A stretch of 64,000 nt of DNA from Pseudocitrobacter corydidari (GCF_021172065.1 NZ_CP087880.1:4378583-4442582), one strand, 5' to 3'. Positions 8,709 through 17,614 are shown, counted from the first letter of the stretch. Translations and numbers: made by a program. Notes: generated by a model not told the origin, from the letters alone.

Positions 8709-9101
8709 ATGGCTGAAAATCAATACTACGGCACTGGTCGCCGCAAAAGTTCCGCAGCTCGCGTTTTCATCAAACCGGGCAACGGCAAAATCGTTATCAA
8801 CCAACGTTCTCTGGAACAGTACTTCGGTCGTGAAACTGCCCGCATGGTAGTTCGTCAGCCGCTGGAACTGGTCGACATGGTTGAGAAACTGGATCTGTAC
8901 ATCACCGTTAAAGGTGGTGGTATCTCTGGTCAGGCTGGTGCGATCCGTCACGGTATCACCCGCGCTCTGATGGAGTATGATGAGTCCCTGCGTGGCGAAT
9001 TGCGTAAAGCTGGCTTCGTTACCCGTGATGCTCGTCAGGTTGAACGTAAGAAAGTCGGTCTGCGTAAAGCACGTCGTCGTCCTCAGTTCTCCAAACGTTA
9101 A
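8709..9101 (+). CDS. rpsI: 30S ribosomal protein S9
   Basis: Small-subunit protein whose C-terminal tail reaches the P-site tRNA. It is 130 aa. The N-terminal [14 protein letters not shown] motif and the terminal basic run [17 protein letters not shown], ending in the invariant Lys-Arg that contacts the tRNA anticodon, are present. It is the second gene of the rplM operon and is followed by a strong intrinsic terminator. Confidence 0.98.
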
Positions 9102-9134
9102 TTGGTTTCTGCTTCGGCAGACAACAATTTGCGC

Positions 9135-9160
9135 AAAAACCCGCTTCGGCGGGTTTTTTT
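9135..9160 (+). terminator. rplM-rpsI intrinsic terminator
   Basis: Stem AAACCCGC/GCGGGTTT with the stable TTCG tetraloop and a run of seven T. Confidence 0.92.
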
Positions 9161-9461
9161 ATGCCTGAACACTTACGCGATGAACGTATTTGTAGGGTAG
9201 GCAGGCGAAGCGCCCCCGCCATAATCGCATTGCCAATGCCAATCTCACGGCTCTTTTTCCGGATTTCCAGAATCCACTCACCACAAGCCGTGCAAAATCT
9301 GGTAAACTATTCTCCAATTTTCTGCCCAAATGCGGGTGATTGTTCAATTTTTGTTTGGTTTGCAAGCAGGAATGCCACTCAACGCAGGATGGGGACACAC
9401 TTCTGGCTAGCCACCGTGTGGCTGGTAGCAGTAAAAATTCTGAATATACCTGGAGGTTTTC
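9161..9461. other. rpsI-sspA intergenic region
   Basis: About 300 bp without a credible gene. It must contain the sspA promoter; TAAACT at 9303-9308 is a possible -10, but no convincing -35 was found. In E. coli the sspAB operon is induced by starvation. Confidence 0.4.
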
Positions 9462-10100
9462 ATGGCTGTCGCTGCCAACAAACGTTCGGTAATGACGCTG
9501 TTTTCTGGTCCTACTGACATTTATAGCCATCAGGTCCGCATCGTGCTGGCTGAAAAAGGTGTCAGCTTTGAGATAGAGCACGTGGAAAAGGACAATCCAC
9601 CGCAGGATCTGATTGACCTCAACCCGAATCAAAGCGTTCCGACACTGGTAGATCGCGAACTGACTCTGTGGGAATCCCGCATCATTATGGAATACCTGGA
9701 TGAGCGTTTCCCGCATCCGCCGCTGATGCCGGTTTACCCGGTTGCACGCGGTGAAAGCCGTCTGTACATGCAACGTATCGAGAAAGACTGGTACACGCTG
9801 ATGAACGTCGTGATGACGGGCTCTGCGGCTCAGGCTGATGCTGCGCGTAAACAGCTGCGCGAAGAGCTGCTGGCGATTGCGCCGGTCTTCACTCAGAAGC
9901 CGTACTTCCTGAGCGATGAGTTCAGCCTGGTCGACTGCTACCTGGCGCCGCTGCTGTGGCGTCTGCCGGTTATGGGTATCGAAATGGCTGGTGCGGGTGC
10001 GAAAGAGCTGAAAGGCTACATGACCCGCGTCTTCGAACGTGATTCTTTCCTTGCCTCCTTAACGGAAGCCGAGCGCGAAATGCGCCTTGGCCGGGGTTAA
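9462..10100 (+). CDS. sspA: Stringent starvation protein A
   Basis: RNA-polymerase-associated protein with a glutathione S-transferase fold that supports stationary-phase acid tolerance and lowers H-NS. It is 212 aa; the thioredoxin-like N-terminal half (about 10-87, with SVPTLVDRELTLWES) is followed by the helical GST C-domain. The GST catalytic function is absent in this family. ATG 9462 has a clear TGGAGG ribosome site. sspB follows 4 nt after the stop, forming the sspAB operon. Confidence 0.97.
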   Translation: MAVAANKRSVMTLFSGPTDIYSHQVRIVLAEKGVSFEIEHVEKDNPPQDLIDLNPNQSVPTLVDRELTLWESRIIMEYLDERFPHPPLMPVYPVARGESRLYMQRIEKDWYTLMNVVMTGSAAQADAARKQLREELLAIAPVFTQKPYFLSDEFSLVDCYLAPLLWRLPVMGIEMAGAGAKELKGYMTRVFERDSFLASLTEAEREMRLGRG

Positions 10101-10104
10101 CTGA

Positions 10105-10596
10105 ATGGATGTGTCACAGCTTTCTCCACGCCGCCCGTATCTGCTTCGTGCATTTTACGAGTGGCTGCTGGACAACCAGCTTACGCCGCATTTGGTCGTT
10201 GATGTCATGCAGCCAGGCGTTCAGGTACCAATGGAGTACGCCCGTGACGGCCAGATAGTCCTGAACATCGCGCCACGCGCGGTGGGCAACCTGGAGCTGG
10301 CGAACGATGAAGTTCGCTTCAACGCACGCTTCGGCGGTGTTCCACGCAATGTTTCCGTGCCGCTGGCCGCCGTGCTGGCTATCTACGCGCGTGAAAACGG
10401 CGCAGGCACCATGTTCGAGCCGGAAACGGCCTACGACGAAGATGCGGAAGGCTATAACGACGACCTCGAAGTCGTTGAAAACGAAACGGTGATGTCGGTC
10501 ATCGACGGCGATAAGCCGGATCACGACGACGACACCGATCCGGACGATACCCCGCCGCCGCGCGGTGGCCGCCCGGCACTTCGCGTGGTGAAGTAA
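10105..10596 (+). CDS. sspB: ClpXP adaptor SspB
   Basis: Adaptor that binds the ssrA tag on stalled-ribosome products and hands them to ClpXP. The 163-aa protein has a conserved substrate-binding domain (about 1-112), an acidic flexible linker (113-152, with DDDTDPDD) and the C-terminal ClpX-binding tail RPALRVVK. The linker differs from E. coli mainly in EGYNDDLEVVE, as expected for a disordered tether. It is co-transcribed with sspA. Confidence 0.97.
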   Translation: MDVSQLSPRRPYLLRAFYEWLLDNQLTPHLVVDVMQPGVQVPMEYARDGQIVLNIAPRAVGNLELANDEVRFNARFGGVPRNVSVPLAAVLAIYARENGAGTMFEPETAYDEDAEGYNDDLEVVENETVMSVIDGDKPDHDDDTDPDDTPPPRGGRPALRVVK

Positions 10597-10604
10597 ATAT
10601 CCCG

Positions 10605-10628
10605 AAAGGCCCGAAAGGGCCTTTTTTT
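10605..10628 (+). terminator. sspAB intrinsic terminator
   Basis: Stem AAAGGCCC/GGGCCTTT with GAAA loop and a run of T. Confidence 0.92.
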
Positions 10629-11152
10629 ATGGGTGAGATTGTCCCTGGTCGCCGGCTGAAGTGGCTATGTCAGCAGGGATTGATATCGAAAGAGGGAGGA
10701 ATTGATATTTGATTAACATGTTCTGGTAATAACGTCTTTTTCAGACCTTATTTAATATTAAATATCAGCTTTCTAATATTATATTTCATGATAATTATTA
10801 TGCAATATTTTAATTGTCCGGCCTGATGTAATCACTTACAAAAACATACATTATTGTTATAACATGCGTTTTCCTTTATCGTTTGCGTCGCTTTTTTCGG
10901 CTAAATCAGCACTATTTGCATAAATGCCACTCATATCATTAAAAATTCTACAATCTGAATTAACTAAAGATAAATTGAGTGTCTGCCCCTTCAGTATCAC
11001 TATCGCCGCACACCAAAGAATATCATCTTATGCACACTTTTGCGGGAAGCAATGACGCATATTCGATGGTCATCTCTAAGCCGTTCACTTCACTATTAAT
11101 CTGAGGTTTTCCGGCGATTAAAATTTAATTATTTATGGTTTAAGGACAAATA
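10629..11152. promoter_or_regulatory. AT-rich regulatory region of the fimbrial operon
   Basis: About 520 bp, strikingly AT-rich compared with both flanks, with no credible gene. It holds a 16-bp perfect palindrome TATTTAATATTAAATA (10749-10764) and other AT-rich stretches typical of H-NS-bound DNA. I saw no GATC pair of the Pap type and no flanking inverted repeat of a fim-type switch. The pilin start has an AAGGAC ribosome site. Confidence 0.55.
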
Positions 11153-11719
11153 ATGAGTAAGTTTGTTAAAACTGCTATTGCAGCGGTGATGGTAATGGGT
11201 GCGTTCGCGTCAACTTCTTCCATCGCTGCCGGTAACAACGGTACCGCGCGTTTCTACGGCACCATCGAAGATTCCCCGTGCTCCATCGTGCCTGACGACC
11301 ACAAACTGGAAGTTGATATGGGCGATATCGGTTCTGAAACACTAAAAGGCGGCAAATCAACCACGCCGAAAGAGTTCCAGATCCACCTGCAGGACTGCGT
11401 GTTTGATACCCAGGCCAAGGCTTCGACCACCTTCACCGGCACCATCTATACTGCGGTATCAAACAGCAACAACTACACCATTTTCAGCACCGAAACCGGT
11501 ATGCCATTTGAGCATGTCAGCCTGGCGATCGGTGACGAACACGGCACGGCATACAAAAGTGGCATGCCTATTGAGCAACTGCTGACTCTGGATACCGCCA
11601 CCACGAAAGGTAAACCAAACCAGACGCTGAACTTTAAAGCGTGGCTGGTGGGTGAAAGCGAAATGCCGACCCTGGGTGCATTTGAAGCTAATACCACGTT
11701 CCAGATCACCTATCTCTGA
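11153..11719 (+). CDS. Major fimbrial subunit (type 1-like pilin)
   Basis: Structural pilin of a chaperone-usher fimbria. It is 188 aa with a Sec signal peptide ending at SIAA (about residue 26), then the mature N-terminal donor strand (GTARFYGTI). A cysteine pair (in SPCSIV and LQDCVF) would form the usual disulfide, and the C-terminal beta strand ends FQITYL with penultimate Tyr, the chaperone recognition signal. A terminator between this gene and the usher should give excess pilin over assembly proteins. Gene order pilin-usher-chaperone-three minor pilins-adhesin matches the Salmonella Stf type, as I recall it, and resembles Proteus MR/P. Confidence 0.92.
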   Translation: MSKFVKTAIAAVMVMGAFASTSSIAAGNNGTARFYGTIEDSPCSIVPDDHKLEVDMGDIGSETLKGGKSTTPKEFQIHLQDCVFDTQAKASTTFTGTIYTAVSNSNNYTIFSTETGMPFEHVSLAIGDEHGTAYKSGMPIEQLLTLDTATTKGKPNQTLNFKAWLVGESEMPTLGAFEANTTFQITYL

Positions 11720-11725
11720 TGTTTC

Positions 11726-11756
11726 ACCCCATGGCGGCAACGTCATGGGGTTTTTT
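11726..11756 (+). terminator. Attenuating terminator between pilin and usher
   Basis: Stem ACCCCATG/CATGGGGT, 10-nt loop and six T. In fimbrial operons such a partial terminator keeps the major pilin in molar excess. Confidence 0.85.
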
Positions 11757-11800
11757 AATCGATTCTGACGAAATTATAATAATCACGGATGGATACGTGT

Positions 11801-14446
11801 ATGCCAGACCATTCTCTTTTCCGTTTACGGGTGCTTCCCTGGTATATTGCGCTGGCAATATCCGGAAGTTATTCCAGTGCCTGGGCTGATGATGATATTC
11901 AGTTTGATTCCCGTTTTCTGGAATTAAAAGGCGACACGAAAATCGATCTGAAACGTTTTTCCAGCCAGGGCTATGTCGAGCCGGGTAAATATAATTTAAC
12001 GGTTCAGGTAAATAAACAGCCGCTCCCGGATGACCACGATATTTTCTGGTACGCCTCTGAAAAAGAGGCCGGTAAAACCTATGCCTGTCTGACGCCCGCG
12101 CTGCTCGCTCAGTTTGGTCTGAAAGAAGATATTGCAAAAAGCCTGCAATGGTCCCGCAACGGTGAATGCCTTGCACCTGGCCAGCTGGAAGGTATTGATA
12201 TTAAGGCTGATTTAAGCCAGTCCGCGTTATTAATCTCCCTGCCACAGGCCTACCTGGAATACAGCGATATTGACTGGGACCCGCCTTCCCGCTGGGATGA
12301 TGGTATTCCCGGCCTGATTGCCGACTACAGCATTAACGCCCAGACCCGCCACGATGAACAGAGCGGCGATGACAGTAACGATATCACCGGCAACGGCACG
12401 GTCGGGGCGAACCTCGGCCCGTGGCGTCTGCGCGCCGACTGGCAGACGGACTACCAGCATACCCGTAGCGGCGATGACGATGAAGACAGCGACGGTAACA
12501 GCACACAAAGAAACTGGGAGTGGAGCCGCTACTACGCCTGGCGCGCCCTGCCGTCACTGAAAGCCAAACTTGCGCTCGGCGAGGATTACCTTAATTCCGA
12601 TATTTTCGACGGCTTTAACTATGTCGGCGGTAGCGTCAGCACCGACGACCAGATGCTGCCGCCCAATCTGCGCGGCTACGCCCCCGATATTTCCGGGGTG
12701 GCGCACACCACGGCAAAAGTGACCGTCAGCCAGATGGGCCGCGTCATTTACGAAACCCAGGTGCCGGCGGGGCCGTTCCGTATTCAGGATTTGGGTGATT
12801 CCGTCTCCGGGACCCTGCATGTGCGTATTGAAGAGCAGAACGGGCAGGTGCAGGAATATGATATCAGCACCGCCTCGATGCCGTTCCTGACCCGTCAGGG
12901 CCAGGTGCGTTATAAAGTGATGATGGGCCGCCCGCAGGAGTGGGGGCACAATATTGCCGGCGGATTTTTCTCCGGCGGCGAAGCCTCCTGGGGGATTGCC
13001 AACGGCTGGTCGCTCTACGGCGGGGCGCTGGCGGATGAAAACTATCAGTCGGCGGCCATTGGCGTCGGGCGTGACCTGTCCATTCTTGGTGCCATGGCCT
13101 TTGACGTCACGCACTCACATGTCCGCCTGGATGAGAACACCGCCTACAACAATCGCACGCTGGACGGTAACTCGTTCCGCGTGAGCTATGCCAAAGACTT
13201 TGACGAACTGGACAGCCGCGTCACCTTCGCCGGATACCGCTTCTCTGAAAAGAACTTCATGACCATGAGCGAGTATCTGGATGCGAAAGATGCGGACATG
13301 GTGCGCTCCGGCAACGATAAAGAGATGTACACGGTGACCTATAACCAGAACTTCCGGGATGCCGCGGTTTCTGTTTATCTTAACTACACCCACCGCACCT
13401 ACTGGGACCGGCCGGAGCAGACCAACTACAACGTGATGATGTCCCACTATTTCAATATGGGCAGCATCCGCAACATGAGCGTGTCCCTGACCGGCTACCG
13501 CTACGAATACGACAAAAGCACCGACAAGGGGATGTATCTCTCGCTGAGTATGCCGTGGGGCGACAGCAGTACCGTCAGCTATAACGGCAACTACGGCAGC
13601 GGCTCAGACTCCAGCCAGGTCGGCTATTTCAGCCGTATCGACGATGCCTCGCATTACCAGATTAACGTCGGTACCAGTGAGAACCACGGCAGCGTGGATG
13701 GCTACTACAGCCGTGACGGCTCGCTGGCGAAAGTGGATTTAAGCGCCAACTACCATGAAGGCGAATATCAGTCTGCCGGGATTTCACTGCAGGGCGGCGC
13801 GACACTGACCGCGCACGGCGGGGCGCTGCACCGCACGCAGAATATGGGCGGCACGCGTCTGCTGATTGACGCCGACGGCGTGTCCGGCGTGCCGGTGGAA
13901 GGCAATGGCTCGCCGGTTTACACCAACATGTTTGGTAAGGCGGTCGTGGCGGACGTCAACAACTACTACCGTAACCAGGCCTATATCGACCTGACGAAAC
14001 TGCCGGAAAACGCCGAAGCCACCCAGTCGGTGGTACAGGCCACGCTGACCGAGGGCGCGATTGGCTACCGTAAATTTGCCGTTATCAGCGGGCAGAAAGC
14101 GATGGCGGTACTGCGTCTGAGCGACGGCAGCCATCCGCCGTTCGGTGCGGAAGTGAAAAACAGCGACGAGCAGCAGGTCGGGCTGGTGGACGATGACGGC
14201 AACGTCTATCTGGCCGGGGTGAAACCGGGCGAGCGCATGACCGTGTCGTGGAACGGGGAGGCGCACTGCGACATCGCGCTGCCGGACCCGTTACCGGCCG
14301 ATCTGTTCAACGGCCTGTTGCTGCCCTGCCAGACAAAAGGTGCCGTCGCACCTGCCACCTCGCCGGACGTCAAACCGGTGATTCAGGAACAGACGCAGCG
14401 GGTGACGCCAACGGAACCCCCGACTTCAATTTCAGTAAACCAGTAA
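11801..14446 (+). CDS. Fimbrial outer-membrane usher (FimD/PapC family)
   Basis: Outer-membrane assembly platform that receives chaperone-subunit complexes and secretes the growing fibre. It is 881 aa from ATG 11801, chosen because GGATGGA lies 7 nt upstream; ATG 11789 would add four residues but has no ribosome site. After a signal peptide (to about SSAWA) come the N-terminal periplasmic domain (DIQFDSRFLEL), a 24-strand barrel region with an inserted plug (about residues 225-330), and C-terminal domains with a conserved disulfide pair (AHCDI and LLPCQ). It ends with an unusual Pro/Thr-rich tail of about 40 residues. GC is about 61% in a hand-counted 300 bp, near the genomic background. Confidence 0.95.
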   Translation: MPDHSLFRLRVLPWYIALAISGSYSSAWADDDIQFDSRFLELKGDTKIDLKRFSSQGYVEPGKYNLTVQVNKQPLPDDHDIFWYASEKEAGKTYACLTPALLAQFGLKEDIAKSLQWSRNGECLAPGQLEGIDIKADLSQSALLISLPQAYLEYSDIDWDPPSRWDDGIPGLIADYSINAQTRHDEQSGDDSNDITGNGTVGANLGPWRLRADWQTDYQHTRSGDDDEDSDGNSTQRNWEWSRYYAWRALPSLKAKLALGEDYLNSDIFDGFNYVGGSVSTDDQMLPPNLRGYAPDISGVAHTTAKVTVSQMGRVIYETQVPAGPFRIQDLGDSVSGTLHVRIEEQNGQVQEYDISTASMPFLTRQGQVRYKVMMGRPQEWGHNIAGGFFSGGEASWGIANGWSLYGGALADENYQSAAIGVGRDLSILGAMAFDVTHSHVRLDENTAYNNRTLDGNSFRVSYAKDFDELDSRVTFAGYRFSEKNFMTMSEYLDAKDADMVRSGNDKEMYTVTYNQNFRDAAVSVYLNYTHRTYWDRPEQTNYNVMMSHYFNMGSIRNMSVSLTGYRYEYDKSTDKGMYLSLSMPWGDSSTVSYNGNYGSGSDSSQVGYFSRIDDASHYQINVGTSENHGSVDGYYSRDGSLAKVDLSANYHEGEYQSAGISLQGGATLTAHGGALHRTQNMGGTRLLIDADGVSGVPVEGNGSPVYTNMFGKAVVADVNNYYRNQAYIDLTKLPENAEATQSVVQATLTEGAIGYRKFAVISGQKAMAVLRLSDGSHPPFGAEVKNSDEQQVGLVDDDGNVYLAGVKPGERMTVSWNGEAHCDIALPDPLPADLFNGLLLPCQTKGAVAPATSPDVKPVIQEQTQRVTPTEPPTSISVNQ

Positions 14447-14465
14447 CGTGATTAAGGAATGATCC

Positions 14466-15209
14466 ATGTTTAATCTGACTCATACGGTAAAAACCGTTAT
14501 CCCTGCGCTGGCGCTGCTGGCCAGTTTCTCCGGCCACGCTTCGGTGACGCCCGACAGGACACGGCTGGTGTTTAACGAAAGCGACAAGTCCATCAGCGTC
14601 ACGCTGCGCAATAACGATCAGAAACTGCCCTATCTGGCGCAGAGCTGGATAGAGGATGCAAAGGGCAACAAAATCAGCTCGCCGCTGGCGGTGCTGCCGC
14701 CGGTGCAGCGCATCGATGCAATGATGAACGGCCAGGTGAAGGTGCAGGGGCTACCGGACATCAACAAGCTGCCTGCCGACCGCGAGACCGTGTTTTACTT
14801 TAATGTGCGTGAAATTCCGCCGAAATCGAACAAACCGAACACGCTGCAGATTGCGCTGCAGACGCGCATCAAGCTGTTCTGGCGACCGAAGGCGCTGGAA
14901 AACGTCAGCATGAAAAACCCGTGGCAGCACAAGGTGACGCTCACCCGCAACGGCCAGGATTTTACCGTCAATAACCCGACGCCGTACTACGTGATCATCA
15001 GCAACGCCAGCGCAAAAAAAGGCGGCAACCCGCCGGCGGGATTCACACCGCTGATGCTGGAGCCGAAAACCTCCGCGCCGCTGAATGCGAAGATGGACAG
15101 CGTGCCGGTGCTGACCTACATCAACGACTACGGCGCGCGGATGCCGCTGTACTTCAAATGCACCGGCAACAACTGCCAGGTGGATGAAGAGCAGAGCCGC
15201 AAAGGCTGA
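14466..15209 (+). CDS. Periplasmic fimbrial chaperone (PapD family)
   Basis: Two-domain immunoglobulin-like chaperone that folds pilins by donor-strand complementation and delivers them to the usher. It is 247 aa with a signal peptide ending near GHAS (about 25). The subunit-anchoring pair of PapD (Arg8, Lys112) is represented by Arg33 in PDRTRLVF and Lys136 in TRIKLFWRP. Two cysteines near the C-terminus (FKCTGNNCQV) would form a domain-2 disulfide. It sits 19 nt after the usher with a good AAGGAAT ribosome site. Confidence 0.95.
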   Translation: MFNLTHTVKTVIPALALLASFSGHASVTPDRTRLVFNESDKSISVTLRNNDQKLPYLAQSWIEDAKGNKISSPLAVLPPVQRIDAMMNGQVKVQGLPDINKLPADRETVFYFNVREIPPKSNKPNTLQIALQTRIKLFWRPKALENVSMKNPWQHKVTLTRNGQDFTVNNPTPYYVIISNASAKKGGNPPAGFTPLMLEPKTSAPLNAKMDSVPVLTYINDYGARMPLYFKCTGNNCQVDEEQSRKG

Positions 15210-15224
15210 TGCCGGGAGGGACTT

Positions 15225-15731
15225 ATGAGTCACAAGTTTTTAGCGGGCGCGGGGTTGCTGGTGCTGGCCGGATGGGGGGGCAGCGATGTTGCCGTTGCCA
15301 GTGACATTAAGCAGGTGGATATGACGCTGCGAATCCTGGTCGATGGCCCGCCGCCGTGCTCCGTGAAGGGAAGCGCGGTTGAGTTTGGCAATGTGGTGAT
15401 CAACAAGATCGATGGCACCAGTTACCGACAGGATGCGAAATACACCCTCAACTGCGGCAATAAAGTCAGCGATGACTTACAGATGCAGCTTAAAGGCAAC
15501 ACGACTGTTATCAACGGGGAAACGGTTCTCAGCACGGATATCGCAGGTTTAGGGGTGCGGATAGAAAACGCCGCCGATAATTCCCTGTTTGCGGTCGGTG
15601 AAAATACCTGGACGCCTTTTAATTTTAATACTCAGCCACAGTTGAAAGCGGTGCCGGTAAAGCAGAGCGGAGTGCAGTTAACGCCATCGGAATTTAACGC
15701 CAGTCTGACCATGGTGGTGGATTACCAATGA
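15225..15731 (+). CDS. Minor fimbrial subunit 1
   Basis: Pilin-domain protein of 168 aa with signal peptide (to about VAVAS) and strong GGGAGGG ribosome site. It has the cysteine pair (PPPCSV, LNCGNK) and a C-terminal beta strand ending MVVDYQ. It resembles the next gene product in length, spacing and C-terminal part (KAVPVK followed by a VDYQ ending), so the two probably arose by duplication. Likely an adaptor near the tip of the fibre. The next gene overlaps by 4 nt. Confidence 0.88.
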   Translation: MSHKFLAGAGLLVLAGWGGSDVAVASDIKQVDMTLRILVDGPPPCSVKGSAVEFGNVVINKIDGTSYRQDAKYTLNCGNKVSDDLQMQLKGNTTVINGETVLSTDIAGLGVRIENAADNSLFAVGENTWTPFNFNTQPQLKAVPVKQSGVQLTPSEFNASLTMVVDYQ

Positions 15732-16216
15732 AAAAACTCACGCTTATTTTACTGTGCGCCTGCTGGGGCAAGGCTCTGGCTGCCGACGAGGACATTACTT
15801 TCCATGGTACGCTGGTATCACCACCCGCCTGTAGCATCAGCGGCGGGCAAACCATTGAAGTGGAATTTCGCGATCTCATTATCGACAGCATTGATGGCAA
15901 TTACGGTCGTAAGGAAGTGGTATACGAACTGAGTTGCGAAACCAATGAGCGCGACCCTGACTGGGAGATGACGCTCACCTGGACGGGTACAGCAACCTCT
16001 TACAATGATGCCGCCATTGAGACGGATGTGCCGGGGTTTGGAATTGAGCTTCAGCACGACGGCCAGCGTTTTAAGCTCAATGATTCGATTTCCATTAATG
16101 CCACCGATTTTACCCAGAAGCCGAAGCTGGAGGCGGTTCCGGTGAAAGCGGCTGACGCGGTGCTGACCGACACGACTTTTTCTGCTTACGCAACCTTACG
16201 GGTGGATTACCAATGA
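15728..16216 (+). CDS. Minor fimbrial subunit 2
   Basis: Pilin-domain protein of 162 aa; the signal peptide ends near ALAA (about 19). The cysteine pair is in PPACSIS and ELSCET, and the C-terminal strand ends LRVDYQ. Start ATG overlaps the stop of the previous gene (ATGA), implying translational coupling. It is paralogous to the upstream minor pilin. Probable adaptor in the tip fibrillum. Confidence 0.88.
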   Translation: MKKLTLILLCACWGKALAADEDITFHGTLVSPPACSISGGQTIEVEFRDLIIDSIDGNYGRKEVVYELSCETNERDPDWEMTLTWTGTATSYNDAAIETDVPGFGIELQHDGQRFKLNDSISINATDFTQKPKLEAVPVKAADAVLTDTTFSAYATLRVDYQ

Positions 16217-16752
16217 AAACAGCACGCACTTATTTGCCCGGTTACGCGCTGCTGGCCAGCCTGCTGCTGACCGCCAGCACGGGGGCACTGGCGGTAGATA
16301 ACAACCTGCATTTTTACGGCAACCTGCTGAGTAAATCCTGCACGCTGGTGGTGGATGGCACCAATCTGGCGGAAATCCATTTTCCCACCGTCAGCAACCG
16401 GGATTTGATGGTCGCCGGGCAGTCCGCGCACCTGCCGGTTGTGTTTAAGCTGAAAGACTGCAAAGGGCCGGCGGGATACAACGTTAAAGTCACGCTGAGC
16501 GGCACCGAAGACAGCGGTCAGCCGGGATTTCTGGCAATCGATGACACCTCGACCGCGCAGGGGGTGGGGATAGGGATGGAAACCCTCGAAGGCAAGCGGG
16601 TGGATATTAACAACACCACCGGAGCGACCTTTGCGCTTATCAACGGTAACAATGATATTAATTTCAGGGCCTGGATCCAGGCGAAAAGCGGCCGTGAGGT
16701 GACGATCGGTGAGTTTACTGCCAGCCTGACCGCCACGTTTGAGTATATTTAA
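16213..16752 (+). CDS. Minor fimbrial subunit 3
   Basis: Pilin-domain protein of 179 aa with a signal peptide to about GALAV (28). Donor-strand segment NLHFYGNLL, cysteine pair (SKSCTL, LKDCKG), and C-terminal strand SLTATFEYI with penultimate Tyr are visible. It differs from the two preceding minor pilins and looks like the Stf/MrpG type that links the adhesin to the shaft. The start overlaps the upstream stop (ATGA). Confidence 0.88.
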   Translation: MKTARTYLPGYALLASLLLTASTGALAVDNNLHFYGNLLSKSCTLVVDGTNLAEIHFPTVSNRDLMVAGQSAHLPVVFKLKDCKGPAGYNVKVTLSGTEDSGQPGFLAIDDTSTAQGVGIGMETLEGKRVDINNTTGATFALINGNNDINFRAWIQAKSGREVTIGEFTASLTATFEYI

Positions 16753-16753
16753 T

Positions 16754-17614
16754 ATGAAGAAAATACATCATTTAGTGTGTTTATTGGTACTGATTTTATG
16801 CACCTGCGGGGCACTGGCAGCCCAAAAGATTGCCACATTACATATTCCTGCAGGAGTATCCTCAGGGGCGATGACAGAGTATAGGTTTAATCTTTCGGTG
16901 CTTACACCTACATCAGTTGAATATGGTGTTTATGAATCCAAATCACTTGTGGTTACTGATTTACCAATCGTGTCATGGACAGCAGGCCCTACAAGCACCG
17001 CCCCTATTTTGAAGATCGAATCATTTGGTGGTCACTTTCCTGAAGCCAGGTGCCCCGGTATAAAAGCATATGACGATCTCTCACCCGTAACGGGGTGGGG
17101 ATGTAATGATGTGGTCATTGGTGTTTACTACGACGGAGATTTACATGGTTGCCCGTGGATCGTCTCGTCATATGTAATATCAAAAGACCCTTTGGACCAA
17201 ATGTTTGTTCCCACGCCTTACACTGGCCCAGTAGCAGTGAATTCATCATGTCCAACCGTATCCCTCGCACCTTATGATGTTTCGTGGAATGAAAACTATG
17301 TTGTGCATAACAAGGTTGTCAGGTTGCAATCGACGGGCGCAGTGATTGAGCAAACGCTGCCCACTTTCCTGATGGAAAATGGCAAACTGTGTGATGGCAG
17401 TAGTTTTGATGAGCGTGGAGCCTACTGCCGTTTTGTCGCACAGCAGATGACCTTCTCGACTTCCGGCTGTGATAATGCCAAAGTGACGGTGACAGCAGAG
17501 CAGCAACCGGTCACGTCCAGGCAACTGCATGATATGAAGCTACGCGTGGATACGACGGCACAACAGCCCATAGATTCTACCTGCCGGTTCACTTACATTC
17601 TGAATATGTATTAG
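16754..17614 (+). CDS. Putative fimbrial tip adhesin (MrpH/StfH-like)
   Basis: Last gene of the operon, 286 aa from ATG 16754, starting right after the previous stop; a TTG five codons upstream is less likely. After a signal peptide (to about GALAA) there is a novel receptor domain (about 25-160) and a pilin-like C-domain with cysteines and final strand CRFTYILNMY. The two-domain build is that of fimbrial adhesins such as Proteus MrpH, which binds zinc through histidines; His94 and His131 here could be ligands, but this is inference. The coding DNA is AT-richer (196 of 420 bases G or C over 16801-17220, 47%) than the rest of the operon, suggesting exchange of the tip gene. Confidence 0.78.
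   Translation: MKKIHHLVCLLVLILCTCGALAAQKIATLHIPAGVSSGAMTEYRFNLSVLTPTSVEYGVYESKSLVVTDLPIVSWTAGPTSTAPILKIESFGGHFPEARCPGIKAYDDLSPVTGWGCNDVVIGVYYDGDLHGCPWIVSSYVISKDPLDQMFVPTPYTGPVAVNSSCPTVSLAPYDVSWNENYVVHNKVVRLQSTGAVIEQTLPTFLMENGKLCDGSSFDERGAYCRFVAQQMTFSTSGCDNAKVTVTAEQQPVTSRQLHDMKLRVDTTAQQPIDSTCRFTYILNMY

Noticed and set aside
10629..11152. Possible NanR control of the adjacent fimbrial operon
   Set aside because: No GGTATA or TATACC repeats were seen in the promoter region; single copies inside coding DNA are expected by chance.
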